Shown here in pieces: positions 38,269 to 47,614 of a stretch of DNA of 64,000 bases. The notes beneath the pieces were generated by a model. The model made no database searches. It was not told the DNA's origin and saw only the letters and a list, made by a program, of their open reading frames with translations. The stretch lies in NCBI GenBank assembly GCA_026400435.1, contig JAPLOZ010000099.1:1-64000 (forward strand). The letters are read 5' to 3'. The position numbers and the translations under genes were made by a program. The number at the start of each line of letters is the position of its first letter. Position 1 is the first letter of the stretch. The DNA is from Hyphomicrobiales bacterium (GTDB taxonomy: Bacteria; Pseudomonadota; Alphaproteobacteria; Rhizobiales; Rhizobiaceae).

Positions 38269-39123
38269 ATGACCATGTCCACCGTCAACACTTCCCGCCG
38301 GACGGCCTCGAAAACCTGGCGTTGGCTGGCAGCGCCGCTGGTGGCGCTGCTTGTGGGCCTGCAACCCGCCTTGGCTGGCGAACTGCCCGCGCTGACAGGG
38401 CGGGTGGTCGACGATGCCGGTCTGATCGACGCTGCGACTGAAGCGCTGCTCGTCCAGAAACTGGCGGACTTCGAGAACAAGTCGTCCGACCAGATCGTCG
38501 TCGCGACGGTCCCCGATCTCGGCGGCGAGGCGATCGAGCCCTACGCCAACCGGTTGTTCCGCGCCTGGGGCCTTGGCCAGGCAGGCGAAGACAACGGAAT
38601 ACTGCTGGTCGTCGCGCGCGACGACAGGAAGATGCGCATCGAGGTCGGCTACGGGCTGGAAGGCACGCTAACCGACCTGCATTCGAGGCTGATCATCGAG
38701 AACACGATGGTGCCGGCGTTCCGCGCCGGCGACTTCTCGGGCGGAATCTCGCGCGCAGTCGATGACATCGTGATGGTGCTCGAGGGTAACGCCGCCGAAC
38801 TGGAAGCCCGCGCCAAGCGCAACGAAAGCAGCGACTGGAACCCCGATACGCTCTTGATGGTGCTGTTCCTGATCGTCTGGGCGACGCTCTTCTTCGGCGG
38901 CTTTGCGATGGCGATCCTGCCGCGCATGTATGGACGCAAGCTCGGGCCGGGCCGCTACGAATGGCTCGGCATGACCTTCAACTACAATTCGAGCGGCCGT
39001 TCGTCGTCGGGTGGCTGGTCGGGCGGATCGTCCGGCGGAGGGTGGTCGGGTGGGTCCTCGGGTGGCGGATTTTCAGGCGGCGGCGGATCGTCCGGCGGCG
39101 GCGGCTCGTCGGGAAGCTGGTAG
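38269..39123 (+). CDS. TPM-domain protein (YgcG-like), Gly/Ser-rich C-terminus
   Basis: The 284-residue protein has a signal peptide ending near ALAG, then the TPM domain (GRVVDDAGLIDAATEALL, the following GYGLEGTLTD). One membrane helix (LLMVLFLIVWATLFFGGFAMA) comes next, then a tail of some 40 residues that is almost only Gly, Ser and Trp. The TPM fold is a phosphatase-like domain in plant thylakoids. The gene is part of the lemA-TPM-TPM operon, 19 bases after lemA. The ATG at 38275 is an equally good start. Confidence 0.92.
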   Translation: MTMSTVNTSRRTASKTWRWLAAPLVALLVGLQPALAGELPALTGRVVDDAGLIDAATEALLVQKLADFENKSSDQIVVATVPDLGGEAIEPYANRLFRAWGLGQAGEDNGILLVVARDDRKMRIEVGYGLEGTLTDLHSRLIIENTMVPAFRAGDFSGGISRAVDDIVMVLEGNAAELEARAKRNESSDWNPDTLLMVLFLIVWATLFFGGFAMAILPRMYGRKLGPGRYEWLGMTFNYNSSGRSSSGGWSGGSSGGGWSGGSSGGGFSGGGGSSGGGGSSGSW

Positions 39124-39135
39124 GGGAAGTGGCCG

Positions 39136-39774
39136 ATGACGGTCGAGAAACTCAACGATCAGGACCATGAGCGCATCGCCTATGCAATCCGTGCATCGGA
39201 GGCCGCGACGTCTGGCGAAATCTATTGCGTGGTGGCGCAACGCAGCGACGGCTATTTCTTCTCGGCAGCGCTGCTGGTCACGGTCTCGATCCTTCTTCTC
39301 AGCCTCGGCTTGGCCTTCCTGATCGAGGCATGGTGGCTGACCATGCGGCTGCCGGTTTTCATCGCCGCGCAGCTCCTGGCGCTTGCTGCGGCGCTGGCGC
39401 TTGTCTATGCGCTGCCGGGCTTGCGCATCGCGCTGGCGCCGCGCCGCTGGCAGTACATCCGCGCGCACGACAATGCCCTGAAGCAGTTCCTGTCGCGCAA
39501 TGTCCATCTGACCGTCAACCGGACGGGAGTGTTGATTTTCGTTTCGCTCGCCGAACGTTATGCCGAGATCGTCGCTTACGCCGGCATCGACGCCAAGGTG
39601 CCGCAGGACACCTGGGATTCCATCGTGGCAGGGCTGATCGACGACGCCGGCCACGACCGGCTGGCCGAGGGTTTCGTCACCGCGATTGCGGCGGTCGGCG
39701 CGCTGCTGGCCGAGCATTTTCCCGCTCTCCCCGATGACGCCAACGAACTGGACGATCACCTGGTGGAGATCTGA
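39136..39774 (+). CDS. TPM-domain membrane protein
   Basis: The 212-residue protein begins with a cytoplasmic segment and has two membrane helices at about residues 38-90. A TPM-like C-terminal half contains VLIFVSLAERYAEIVAYAGIDAKV and ends in a conserved acidic tail. It is a shorter second TPM protein, 12 bases after the first, and belongs to the same operon. The role is unknown; membrane placement is clear from the sequence. Confidence 0.88.
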   Translation: MTVEKLNDQDHERIAYAIRASEAATSGEIYCVVAQRSDGYFFSAALLVTVSILLLSLGLAFLIEAWWLTMRLPVFIAAQLLALAAALALVYALPGLRIALAPRRWQYIRAHDNALKQFLSRNVHLTVNRTGVLIFVSLAERYAEIVAYAGIDAKVPQDTWDSIVAGLIDDAGHDRLAEGFVTAIAAVGALLAEHFPALPDDANELDDHLVEI

Positions 39775-39869
39775 CGCCGGCCACTCGCCGAAAGTTTGGC
39801 GGCCTGCGACCTGTCCTCCCAGAGAGTGACTTGCCAGAGAGTCTGGCCAGCGTTTATGGTTAACAAATC

Positions 39870-40376
39870 ATGAATACGCTGACGATCGACATCAGGAAGG
39901 CTGAACCGGGGGACGCGCCCGCGATCGCGGACGTGCATCAGGTGGCATGGCGTGGCGCATACAGCGGCATGATCCCGCACCGCGCGCTGGCCAAGATGAT
40001 CAACCGTCGCGGTCCCGACTGGTGGGCAAGCGCCATCCGCCGCTCGGCAACCGTGCTCGTCGTCGAGATCGGCGGCAAGCTCGCCGGTTACGCAACGATC
40101 GGCCGCAACCGGGCGCGTGAACTGTCCCAGCAAGGGGAAATCTACGAACTCTACCTGCGGCCGGAATACCAGGGCATCGGACTGGGTCGGCGGCTGTTCA
40201 CGGCAGCGCGCCGGAAACTCTCCGACCTGGGCCTCAATGGACTTGTCGTGTGGGCGCTCGAGGAGAATGCAGGCGCTCTCGCCTTCTACGAGGGCGCCGG
40301 CGGCCGTGACATCGCCGAAGGCGTCGAGGTATTCGACCAAAAGGCCCTGAAAAAGGTGGCCTTCGTCTGGGATTGA
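39870..40376 (+). CDS. GNAT family N-acetyltransferase
   Basis: The 168-residue protein has the acetyl-CoA binding block LYLRPEYQGIGLGRRLFTAA (motif A, Q-x-x-G-x-G), followed by the motif B segment VWALEENAGALAFYEGAGG. It transfers an acetyl group to an amine on a small molecule or protein. The substrate is not predictable. It stands alone, downstream of the TPM operon. Confidence 0.92.
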   Translation: MNTLTIDIRKAEPGDAPAIADVHQVAWRGAYSGMIPHRALAKMINRRGPDWWASAIRRSATVLVVEIGGKLAGYATIGRNRARELSQQGEIYELYLRPEYQGIGLGRRLFTAARRKLSDLGLNGLVVWALEENAGALAFYEGAGGRDIAEGVEVFDQKALKKVAFVWD

Positions 40377-40412
40377 CCACGCGCTAGACGTCAACGCATC
40401 GCTAGCACGCGC

Positions 40413-41090
40413 TCAGCGCTCGGACTGCTCCGGTCGTGGATGGCCGTATTTCGAAACCGCCACCAGCATAACACCCAGCATCAAGGCGATCAGCGTGTGC
40501 CAAAGAAAATGTGTACCGATAGGGAACGAGCCGCACACGCGCAGGTCAACGGCCCGGCACACAAACGCCATGCACAGGATGATGGCTGACGAGATCGCAT
40601 ACCATCCGGCCCTGCTGCCACGAACCAGCGCCACCAGTCCGAAAAAAACGAACCCGGCGAGTGCCGGCAGATAGGCCGTGGTTCCGTTGGAGACCTGGGT
40701 CAGCCAGGGCGGCAGGAAATAGGTCGTGAACGAGATCGTCGTGAAGAAGATCAGAAAATAGGCAATCGTTCGAGCGCGGCTGAGCCCGGCGAAGCGACGC
40801 AGGCAGAACACCGCAAGCGCCAGCGTGAAGGTGACGATCGGCAGGATGTCGGCCCATTTCGTGAGTTCGATCGCGGTGGTGTGGAAGAGCAGCGAGCCAA
40901 GCCCGATCACCACCACCCACCAGCAAAGGACCTCCGCGAAGACGCCGGTTTCCCTGAGCCGCACCTGCGCGAGACCGACAAGCCCCGCGGCCACGATCAA
41001 CAGGTTCGTGAGCGCGTTGAAGGGCTCCGACCAGAAGCTGGCGTCAAGTCGCTCACAATAAATGTCCAGGGGGGCGAACAGTCGGTCCAT
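40413..41090 (-). CDS. Ceramidase-like integral membrane hydrolase
   Basis: The 225-residue protein has about seven membrane segments. Candidate metal and active-site residues of the alkaline ceramidase/PAQR (CREST) superfamily are visible: SEPFNALTN, the Ser-His pair in GSLLFHTT, and the late His pair in GTHFLWHTL. I start at 41090 because GGAAG lies 6 bases upstream; 41102 is the alternative. It would hydrolyse amide-linked lipids. No sphingolipid genes are near, so the natural substrate may be another lipid. Confidence 0.82.
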   Translation of the reverse strand: MDRLFAPLDIYCERLDASFWSEPFNALTNLLIVAAGLVGLAQVRLRETGVFAEVLCWWVVVIGLGSLLFHTTAIELTKWADILPIVTFTLALAVFCLRRFAGLSRARTIAYFLIFFTTISFTTYFLPPWLTQVSNGTTAYLPALAGFVFFGLVALVRGSRAGWYAISSAIILCMAFVCRAVDLRVCGSFPIGTHFLWHTLIALMLGVMLVAVSKYGHPRPEQSER

Positions 41091-41232
41091 CGGCACTTCC
41101 ATACACGCTGTGGTTGAAAATGCCCGAGGGGCGCTAACATTTCGTAAAGCGGGCATTCTTTCTGGCTAAGGAAACGAATTGCGCAATGCCGGCCCTGCCG
41201 ATATCCATTTCGGACCACGTGAGGCAGACGGC

Positions 41233-41760
41233 ATGCGCATCGAAGCTATACCCAGCGGCAACAATCCCCCCGATGATGTCAACGTCATCATCGAAGTGCC
41301 GATAGGCGGCGAGCCCATCAAATACGAAATGGACAAGGCGGCCGGAACGCTCTTCGTTGACCGCTTCCTGCACACCTCGATGCGCTACCCCGGCAATTAC
41401 GGGTTCGTGCCGCACACGCTGTCGGGCGACGGCGATCCTATTGACGTGCTTGTGTGCAACACGCGCGCACTGGTGCCGGGCTGCGTCATCAACGTACGCC
41501 CGATCGGGGTCCTGGTGATGGAGGACAATGCGGGCCAGGACGAGAAGGTCATCGCCGTGCCGTCACCCAAGCTGACGCTGCGCTACGAGCACGTCACCGA
41601 ATACACGCAGCTGCCCGACATCACGCTGCAGCAGGTGCAGCACTTCTTCGAGCACTACAAGGATCTGGAACCCGGCAAATGGGTCAAGATCGAGGGCTGG
41701 TACGGCGCCGACCGCGCCAGGCAGATGATCACCGACGCGGTCAAGCGCGCGAAGGCCTGA
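41233..41760 (+). CDS. ppa: Inorganic pyrophosphatase
   Basis: The 175-residue protein matches family I soluble pyrophosphatases in size and motifs: [18 protein letters not shown], the metal-binding signature DGDPIDVLV, and [10 protein letters not shown] near the end. It splits pyrophosphate in the cytosol with magnesium. The start at 41233 ([13 protein letters not shown]) is the standard family start; the frame reaches 41179. It ends 6 bases from the convergent DUF167 gene. Confidence 0.96.
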   Translation: MRIEAIPSGNNPPDDVNVIIEVPIGGEPIKYEMDKAAGTLFVDRFLHTSMRYPGNYGFVPHTLSGDGDPIDVLVCNTRALVPGCVINVRPIGVLVMEDNAGQDEKVIAVPSPKLTLRYEHVTEYTQLPDITLQQVQHFFEHYKDLEPGKWVKIEGWYGADRARQMITDAVKRAKA

Positions 41761-41766
41761 GCGGCT

Positions 41767-42087
41767 TCAAGCCTGAGAGACGATCTCCACCGCCTTGACC
41801 AGATCCGCGGCGTCGCCGGTAAGCCGCACGGTCTTCAGTCGGGAGGTTCCGCCCGCGACGACGCTGACCGCGCTGCGCGGCAATCTTAACCAGTCGGACA
41901 AGAGCCGCTCCAGAGCTGCATTGGCAGCACCTTTTTCGGGCACCGCACGGACCCGCGCGGCGAGATGTACCGAGCCGTCGGCGGCCTCACGCTGGCCGTC
42001 GATCGCATCGGACGACGACTTAGGGGTCAGCCGCACCAACCGATCGATGCCGTCGCGACGCGTCCTATAGCAGAGGGCCGCAGCCAC
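41767..42087 (-). CDS. DUF167 / YggU-like protein
   Basis: The 106-residue protein begins at a GTG (42087), placed 2 bases after the yggT-like stop. Family motifs are VHLAARVRAVPEKGAANAAL and the C-terminal SVVAGGTSRLKTVRL. YggU-like proteins are small and of unknown function, often next to yggT as here. The start codon is inferred from the neighbouring stop; longer frames run through yggT. Confidence 0.85.
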   Translation of the reverse strand: MAAALCYRTRRDGIDRLVRLTPKSSSDAIDGQREAADGSVHLAARVRAVPEKGAANAALERLLSDWLRLPRSAVSVVAGGTSRLKTVRLTGDAADLVKAVEIVSQA

Positions 42088-42089
42088 GC

Positions 42090-42380
42090 TCAGACGACGA
42101 GCGGCGCGATCGTCGACCAGAGAAATTCGCGGATGAAATAGATGATGAGCAAAAGCACGATCGGCGAGATGTCGATGCCGCCAAGATCGGGCATGAGGCG
42201 CCGGATCGGCCGAAGCGCGGGCTCGGTCAAGCGGAACAGCATGTTGCCGACTGCGCCGACGAACTGGTTGCGCGGATTGACAACGTTGAAGGCATAAAGC
42301 CACGAGAAGACCGCCGAACCGATGATGATCCACCAATAGAGGTAGAGCGCAAAGTCGATCGTCTTGATGAGGGCGAGCAT
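42090..42380 (-). CDS. YggT family membrane protein
   Basis: The 96-residue protein has two hydrophobic segments (residues about 8-28 and 70-90) separated by the conserved loop [33 protein letters not shown] lies 5 bases before the ATG at 42380, which fixes the start against a longer frame. YggT proteins are linked to osmotic shock tolerance and division in other bacteria. It forms an operon with the DUF167 gene. Confidence 0.92.
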   Translation of the reverse strand: MLALIKTIDFALYLYWWIIIGSAVFSWLYAFNVVNPRNQFVGAVGNMLFRLTEPALRPIRRLMPDLGGIDISPIVLLLIIYFIREFLWSTIAPLVV

Positions 42381-42486
42381 GCCGGTCTCCTGTGGACCCG
42401 CGACATTTAGCCATTGCCTCGCCTGCCCACAAGAGCAAGCGGCTGCCGGCAAACAAGGATCGCTGGCATCAGCCGGCGAGCGCCTG

Positions 42487-43653
42487 CTACAGGTCGGCGA
42501 TCAGGTCCTCGGCGTCCTCGATGCCGCAGGACAGCCTGACCAGCGAGTCCGATATGCCGATGGCGGCGCGCTGCGCGGCGGGAATCGAACCATGCGTCAT
42601 CAGCGCCGGATGCTCGATCAGGCTTTCGACGCCGCCAAGGCTTTCGGCCAGCGTGAACAGTTGCGTGCGTTCAAGGAAACGCTTCGTGGCCGCAAGGTCG
42701 CGATCAAGTTCCGCCGAGATCATGCCGCCGAACGCGGACATCTGCCTTCTGGCGATGGTATGCTGGGGATGGCTGGCGAGGCCCGGATAGATGACGCGGC
42801 GGACATCGGCGCGGTTCTCCAGCCACGTCGCGATCTTCATGCCGTTCAGCGAATGCCGTTCCATCCTGAGCGCCAGCGTCTTGATGCCGCGCAACGCCAG
42901 GAAACTGTCGAACGGCCCCGAGATGGCGCCGACCGCGTTCTGCAGGAACTTTAGCTGGTCGAGCACCGTGCCCTCGTCGCGCACGACGGCGACGCCGCCA
43001 ACCATGTCGGAATGTCCGTTGAGGTATTTGGTGGTCGAATGCAGCACGATGTCGACGCCGAGTTCCAGCGGGCGCTGGATGTAGGGGCTGCAGAACGTGT
43101 TGTCGACGACCGTAAGCACGCCCTTGCGCTTCGCCAGCGCGACGATCGCTTCGAGATCGACGATCTTGAGGAGAGGATTGGTCGGCGTCTCGATCCACAG
43201 CATGCGGGTGTCGGGCCGGATCGCCGCCTCGACCGCAGCGATATCGGTGAAGTCGGCAAGGCTGACATCGAGCCCCGCGCTGCGCTTGCGCACGCGGTGC
43301 ATCAGCCGGTAGCTGCCGCCATAGATGTCGTCGGTGGCGACGACGTGCGAGCCAACGTCGAGCAGTTCCAGGATGTTGGCGATGGCGGCAAGCCCGGAGC
43401 CGAAGGCGAAGGCTGCGGCGCCGCTTTCCAGATCGGCCACCGCGCGCTCGAACGCGAAGCGCGTCGGGTTCTGGCTGCGGCCGTATTCGAAGCCCTTGTG
43501 GACAGCCGGGCTCTCCTGCGCATAGGTCGACGTGGCATAGATCGGCACCATCACCGCGCCGGTCGTCGGGTCGTGGTTCTGGCCGCCGTGGATCGTGCGG
43601 GTAGAAAAGGCTAGCCTGTTTTTACCGGTGCGGTTCTTGCCGGATATCGTCAT
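42487..43653 (-). CDS. Cystathionine gamma-lyase / gamma-synthase family PLP enzyme
   Basis: The 388-residue protein has the PLP lysine in [20 protein letters not shown] and the tyrosine region YGRSQNPTR that contact the cofactor phosphate. It overlaps the cystathionine beta-synthase gene by 4 bases. Together they form a reverse transsulfuration pair, so gamma-lyase (cystathionine to cysteine) is the most likely reaction. Gamma-synthase or beta-lyase activity cannot be excluded from sequence alone. Confidence 0.9.
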   Translation of the reverse strand: MTISGKNRTGKNRLAFSTRTIHGGQNHDPTTGAVMVPIYATSTYAQESPAVHKGFEYGRSQNPTRFAFERAVADLESGAAAFAFGSGLAAIANILELLDVGSHVVATDDIYGGSYRLMHRVRKRSAGLDVSLADFTDIAAVEAAIRPDTRMLWIETPTNPLLKIVDLEAIVALAKRKGVLTVVDNTFCSPYIQRPLELGVDIVLHSTTKYLNGHSDMVGGVAVVRDEGTVLDQLKFLQNAVGAISGPFDSFLALRGIKTLALRMERHSLNGMKIATWLENRADVRRVIYPGLASHPQHTIARRQMSAFGGMISAELDRDLAATKRFLERTQLFTLAESLGGVESLIEHPALMTHGSIPAAQRAAIGISDSLVRLSCGIEDAEDLIADL

Positions 43654-45086
43654 GTCTTGGATCGCCTCAGATGGTTGATCAGGTCGATTCGGGTGATCAG
43701 CCCGAAGAATTCCGCGCCGTCGAAGACGATCGCGACCTCGTTGCGGTCGAAGACCGGCAGCAACGCATCAAGCGTCTGGTCGGCCTGCAGCGTGTGAAGG
43801 TCGGTACTCATGGCGTTGCGGACCGGGCCGTTGAAGCGCTCCCAGCGCCCGTCATAGGAACCTTCGACATGGCTGAGGATGTCGCTTTCGTCGATGATGC
43901 CGATCAATCTGCCGCCTTCGATGACAGGAAGCTGGGAGACGTCCGCGCGACGCATGCGGCCATAGGCGTTGATCAGGCTGTCGTCAGGGCCCACCGTGAT
44001 GGTGCCGCCTTCGCGGTGCGATCGCGCGACGAGGTCTCTGAGGTCGCCGTGCTGGACGCGTTCCGACAGTCCCTGCTCGGCGAGCCAGTAGTCGTCGAAA
44101 ACCTTGGAGAGGTATTTGTTGCCGGAATCGCAGACGAAGGTGACGACGCGTTTGGCCGTCTTCTGCTCGCGGCAATATTTGAGCGCCGCTGCAAGCAGCG
44201 TGCCGGAGGACGAGCCCGCCAGAATGCCCTCCTTCGAAAGCAGGTCGCGCGCCGTCGCCATCGAGAGCCGGTCGGGGATCGAATAGGCCTTCTTCACCAG
44301 CGAAAGGTCGGCGTTCGGCGGCACGAAATCCTCGCCGATACCCTCGACGGTCCAGCTCCCGGCCTCGGTCATCTTGCCGGTCTTTACCAAGGGAGCCAAC
44401 ACCGAGCCGATGGGATCGGCAAGCACCATCTCGGTCTTCGGCGACATTTTTGCGAAGTACCGGCCGAGCCCGGAGAGCGTTCCGCCGGAACCGACGCCGA
44501 CAACGACCGCGTCGATGTCGCCGCCAAGCTGTTCCCAGAGTTCGGGACCGGTGGTCTTTTCGTGTGCCAGCGGGTTTGCCGGATTGGCGAACTGGTTGAC
44601 ATAGAAGGAGCCCGGCGTCTCCGCTGCGATGCGCTCTGCCATGTCCTGGTAGTATTCTGGATGCCCCTTGCCGACGTCGGACCGGGTCAGCCGCACCTCG
44701 GCGCCGAGCGCGCGCAGATGCTGTACCTTCTCGCGCGACATCTTGTCAGGCACGACCAGCACGATGCGGTAGCCCTTGGGGATGCCTACCTGCGCCAGGC
44801 CGAGCCCGGTGTTGCCGGCGGTCGCCTCGATGATGGCGCCGCCCTTTTTCAGCTGGCCGGTCTTCTCGGCGGCGGCGATCATCGACAGCGCGATGCGGTC
44901 CTTGATGGAGCCGCCGGGATTCTGGCTCTCCAGCTTGATGAAGAGCCGGCAGGGTCCGGTGTCGAACCGGGTCAGTTCGACGACCGGCGTCTGGCCGATC
45001 AGGTCGAGCACCGACGCGAACGGCGACTGCAGCCGCGACCCGGCGGCCGCCCTGTTCTTGCTGGTAATGGTCACTGCTTCGCTCAT
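43650..45086 (-). CDS. Cystathionine beta-synthase with C-terminal CBS domain pair
   Basis: The 478-residue protein has the PLP lysine in NPGGSIKDR, the cofactor phosphate loop GSGGTLSGLGRYF and SGNKYLSKVF. A tandem CBS pair follows (VSQLPVIEGGRLIGIIDESD and EVAIVFDGAEFFGLITRIDL). It condenses homocysteine and serine to cystathionine; the CBS pair suggests allosteric control by an adenosyl ligand. The heme-binding N-terminus of animal CBS is absent. GGAG precedes the ATG at 45086. Confidence 0.92.
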   Translation of the reverse strand: MSEAVTITSKNRAAAGSRLQSPFASVLDLIGQTPVVELTRFDTGPCRLFIKLESQNPGGSIKDRIALSMIAAAEKTGQLKKGGAIIEATAGNTGLGLAQVGIPKGYRIVLVVPDKMSREKVQHLRALGAEVRLTRSDVGKGHPEYYQDMAERIAAETPGSFYVNQFANPANPLAHEKTTGPELWEQLGGDIDAVVVGVGSGGTLSGLGRYFAKMSPKTEMVLADPIGSVLAPLVKTGKMTEAGSWTVEGIGEDFVPPNADLSLVKKAYSIPDRLSMATARDLLSKEGILAGSSSGTLLAAALKYCREQKTAKRVVTFVCDSGNKYLSKVFDDYWLAEQGLSERVQHGDLRDLVARSHREGGTITVGPDDSLINAYGRMRRADVSQLPVIEGGRLIGIIDESDILSHVEGSYDGRWERFNGPVRNAMSTDLHTLQADQTLDALLPVFDRNEVAIVFDGAEFFGLITRIDLINHLRRSKT

Positions 45087-45277
45087 CACAGGCTCCGGAC
45101 TGCTAGCAACGCGCCCTGCCCCGTCGGCGGGGAATATGGAGCGGCGCGAGCAGGATTGACAGCCACAACGCACTGCATTGTGAACCCTGGGTAGGATGAT
45201 ATTCGCGGTTCTGGCTGTTTGTTAGACGCAATTCCGGACGCAAAACCGCGATTCACTTTTGCTGGAATTGCTCCAGA

Positions 45278-45967
45278 TCAGAAGCGCGCGACGACGAGAC
45301 AGTCGATGACCGCCGCGCAATGCAGTCCGGCTCCGGTGACGACAAAGCCGTGCCACAGCGCGTTCTGGAAGCGCAGTCCCCGCCAGACGAAAAACACGAC
45401 CCCAGCCGAATAGACGACACCGCCCGCCAGGATCAGGCCGAGCGTGACTGGCGGCAGCGTGTCGAGAAGCGGGCGGATGACGACCATGCCGCTCCAGCCC
45501 ATGGCAAGGTAGAAGACGATGGCCAGCCGGTCGAAGCGGCCGGGCAGGAACAGCTTGATCGCCATGCCGGCTATTGCCGCGCACCAGACGACCGCAATCA
45601 TCATTCCGGTCATCGCCGCGTCGTCGAGCTGGACAAGGAAGGGCGTGTAGGTCGCTGCGATCAGCAAATAGATCGCCGCATGGTCGAAGCGGCGCAGGAC
45701 CCATTTCGCCGGCGTAAGCGGCCAGAGATTGTAGGCTAGCGAGATCGACAGAACGGTGAGCAGCGAAACGACGTAGAAGATGGCGGCGACATATTCCCCC
45801 GGCCCGGCGTGAAAAGCCGACAGCGACAGCAGCGCCGAACCCGCGGCGATCGCCAGTACGATGCCGACCGCATGCACGACGCCGTCGGCGATTACCTCGG
45901 CGCGCGAATAGTGGAAGCGGCCCCAGAAGGGAACGTCGATATGCGAGCCGTTGCCGCCGTCATGCAT
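45278..45967 (-). CDS. Hemolysin III family membrane protein
   Basis: The 229-residue protein has about seven membrane segments. The motif pattern is VIADGVVHAVGIVLAI near the N-terminus, RRFDHAAIYLLIAATYTPF in the middle and LWHGFVVTGAGLHCAAV at the end. These supply the Ser/His/Asp metal-site residues of the PAQR/hemolysin III family. Members act as putative lipid hydrolases or receptors; the role in bacteria is mostly unknown. AGGA before the ATG at 45967 supports the start. Confidence 0.9.
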   Translation of the reverse strand: MHDGGNGSHIDVPFWGRFHYSRAEVIADGVVHAVGIVLAIAAGSALLSLSAFHAGPGEYVAAIFYVVSLLTVLSISLAYNLWPLTPAKWVLRRFDHAAIYLLIAATYTPFLVQLDDAAMTGMMIAVVWCAAIAGMAIKLFLPGRFDRLAIVFYLAMGWSGMVVIRPLLDTLPPVTLGLILAGGVVYSAGVVFFVWRGLRFQNALWHGFVVTGAGLHCAAVIDCLVVARF

Positions 45968-46104
45968 CAAGCTGATCCTGCATGCCCCCAATGGTGGGGA
46001 TTTGCAGGCCACAATTGCAAGGGTGGTTTACGATTTTACGACTGCGGCGCATCCGCGCGCCACTTCAGTTGAGCGTGGATCGGCGCTGCAGGACCTGCGG
46101 ATTG

Positions 46105-46908
46105 CTAAACGCGCGGCGCCAACGGCTTTTTCAGCGTCTTCAGGAGTGCCCGGTGGATCGCCTCGTTGCCGGCGACGATGGAGCCGGTGTCGAATATCTC
46201 CTGCCCGCCATTCATGTCGGTGCAGAAGCCTCCGGCCTCGCGAATGATCAGGATGCCGGCAGCAAGGTCCCATGGCGACAGGCCCGGCTCCCAGAAGCCG
46301 TCCATGCGCCCGGCCGCGACATAGGCGAGGTCGAGGGCAACGGAGCCAAGTCGGCGGATGCCGGACACTTCGCCCATGACGTTGCGCAACTCGACGAGAA
46401 AGTTGCCGTGATGACCGCGACCAAGGTGCGGCACGCCGGTTCCGACGACGGCGTCGGTCAGTTTTGTGCGGCCCGACACCCGCAGCCGGCGGTCGTTGAG
46501 GAACGCCCCGCCGCCCCGTTCGGCGGTGTAAAGCTCGTCCATCGCCGGATTGTAGATCACGCCTGCGACAAGCTGGCCCTGCCGCTCCAGGGCGATGGAG
46601 ATGGAGAATATCGGTATGCCGTGCAGGAAATTGGTGGTTCCGTCGAGCGGATCGACGATCCAGCGATGCTGGTCGTCCTCGCCGGGGATGGCGCCGCGCT
46701 CTTCCATCAGGAAGGCATAGCCGGGACGGGCCCGGGAAAGCTCGGCGTGGATGATCTCCTCGGCCTTGCGGTCGGCCTGGCTGACATAGTCGCCCGGCCC
46801 CTTGAGCGAGACCTGGAGATTCTGCACCTCGCCGAAGTCGCGCGAGAGCGAGCGACCGGCCTTCATGGCGGCCTGGACCATTACGTTGAGAAGAGCTGAG
46901 CGCGCCAT
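46105..46908 (-). CDS. suhB: Inositol monophosphatase family protein (SuhB-like)
   Basis: The 267-residue protein has the metal-binding motifs EER near residue 70, DPLDGTTNF and SPWDLAAGILIIREAGG. It dephosphorylates inositol 1-phosphate or related sugar phosphates with magnesium. In E. coli SuhB also takes part in rRNA antitermination. It lies 21 bases downstream of efp on the same strand. Confidence 0.94.
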   Translation of the reverse strand: MARSALLNVMVQAAMKAGRSLSRDFGEVQNLQVSLKGPGDYVSQADRKAEEIIHAELSRARPGYAFLMEERGAIPGEDDQHRWIVDPLDGTTNFLHGIPIFSISIALERQGQLVAGVIYNPAMDELYTAERGGGAFLNDRRLRVSGRTKLTDAVVGTGVPHLGRGHHGNFLVELRNVMGEVSGIRRLGSVALDLAYVAAGRMDGFWEPGLSPWDLAAGILIIREAGGFCTDMNGGQEIFDTGSIVAGNEAIHRALLKTLKKPLAPRV

Positions 46909-46929
46909 GTGTCTGTAGCCGTCCGCAAA

Positions 46930-47496
46930 TCAGTCCGCGCGGCGGACGTAGGTGAGTTCGTTGGTGTCGACGACGATACGCTCGCCTGTCGCGATGAAGG
47001 GCGGCACGAGAACGCGAATACCGTTTTCGAGAACCGCCGGCTTGTAGGACGAAGCAGCCGTCTGGCCCTTGACCACGGGATCGGCCTCGGTGATCGACAG
47101 AGTGACATGGTCCGGCAACGAAATACCGATCGGCGTTTCGTTGTAGAGCTGGACGGTGACCATCATGCCGTCCTGCAGGAAAGCCGAGCGGTCGCCGACG
47201 AAATCCTTCTGCAACTCGAGCTGCTCGTAGCTTTCCGTATCCATGAAGACGAGCTGGTCGCCCTGCTCATACAGAAAGGAGAAATCCTTGAGGTCGAGGC
47301 GGGTCTGCTCGACCTTCTCATCCGACCTGAAGCGCTCGTTGAGCTTGGTTCCGTTGAGCAGGTTCTTGAGTTCGACCTGATTATAGGCACCGCCCTTGCC
47401 CGGCTTCACGGTGTTGGTTCTGACCGCCACCCAGAGACCGCCGTCATGCTCGATGACGTAGCCCGGACGGATTTCGTTGCCGTTTATCTTGGCCAT
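46930..47496 (-). CDS. efp: Elongation factor P
   Basis: The 188-residue protein starts [20 protein letters not shown] and has Lys34 in [10 protein letters not shown], the residue lysylated by EpmA in gamma-proteobacteria. Two OB domains follow, ending [14 protein letters not shown]. It relieves ribosome stalling at polyproline runs. The start at 47496 is the standard one; the frame to 47640 has no family match. No epmA or epmB is in this window. Confidence 0.97.
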   Translation of the reverse strand: MAKINGNEIRPGYVIEHDGGLWVAVRTNTVKPGKGGAYNQVELKNLLNGTKLNERFRSDEKVEQTRLDLKDFSFLYEQGDQLVFMDTESYEQLELQKDFVGDRSAFLQDGMMVTVQLYNETPIGISLPDHVTLSITEADPVVKGQTAASSYKPAVLENGIRVLVPPFIATGERIVVDTNELTYVRRAD

Positions 47497-47614
47497 TTTT
47501 CTGATTTTCCGGAAGGTTCTTGCGCCCGAGAGGCGCGTTTCGGCGCTTCCATGACCACAAAATGCAGGGAGAGGCAAGCCGGGGCCTGCATCAGGACCGG
47601 CAGGACGCAGGCGT

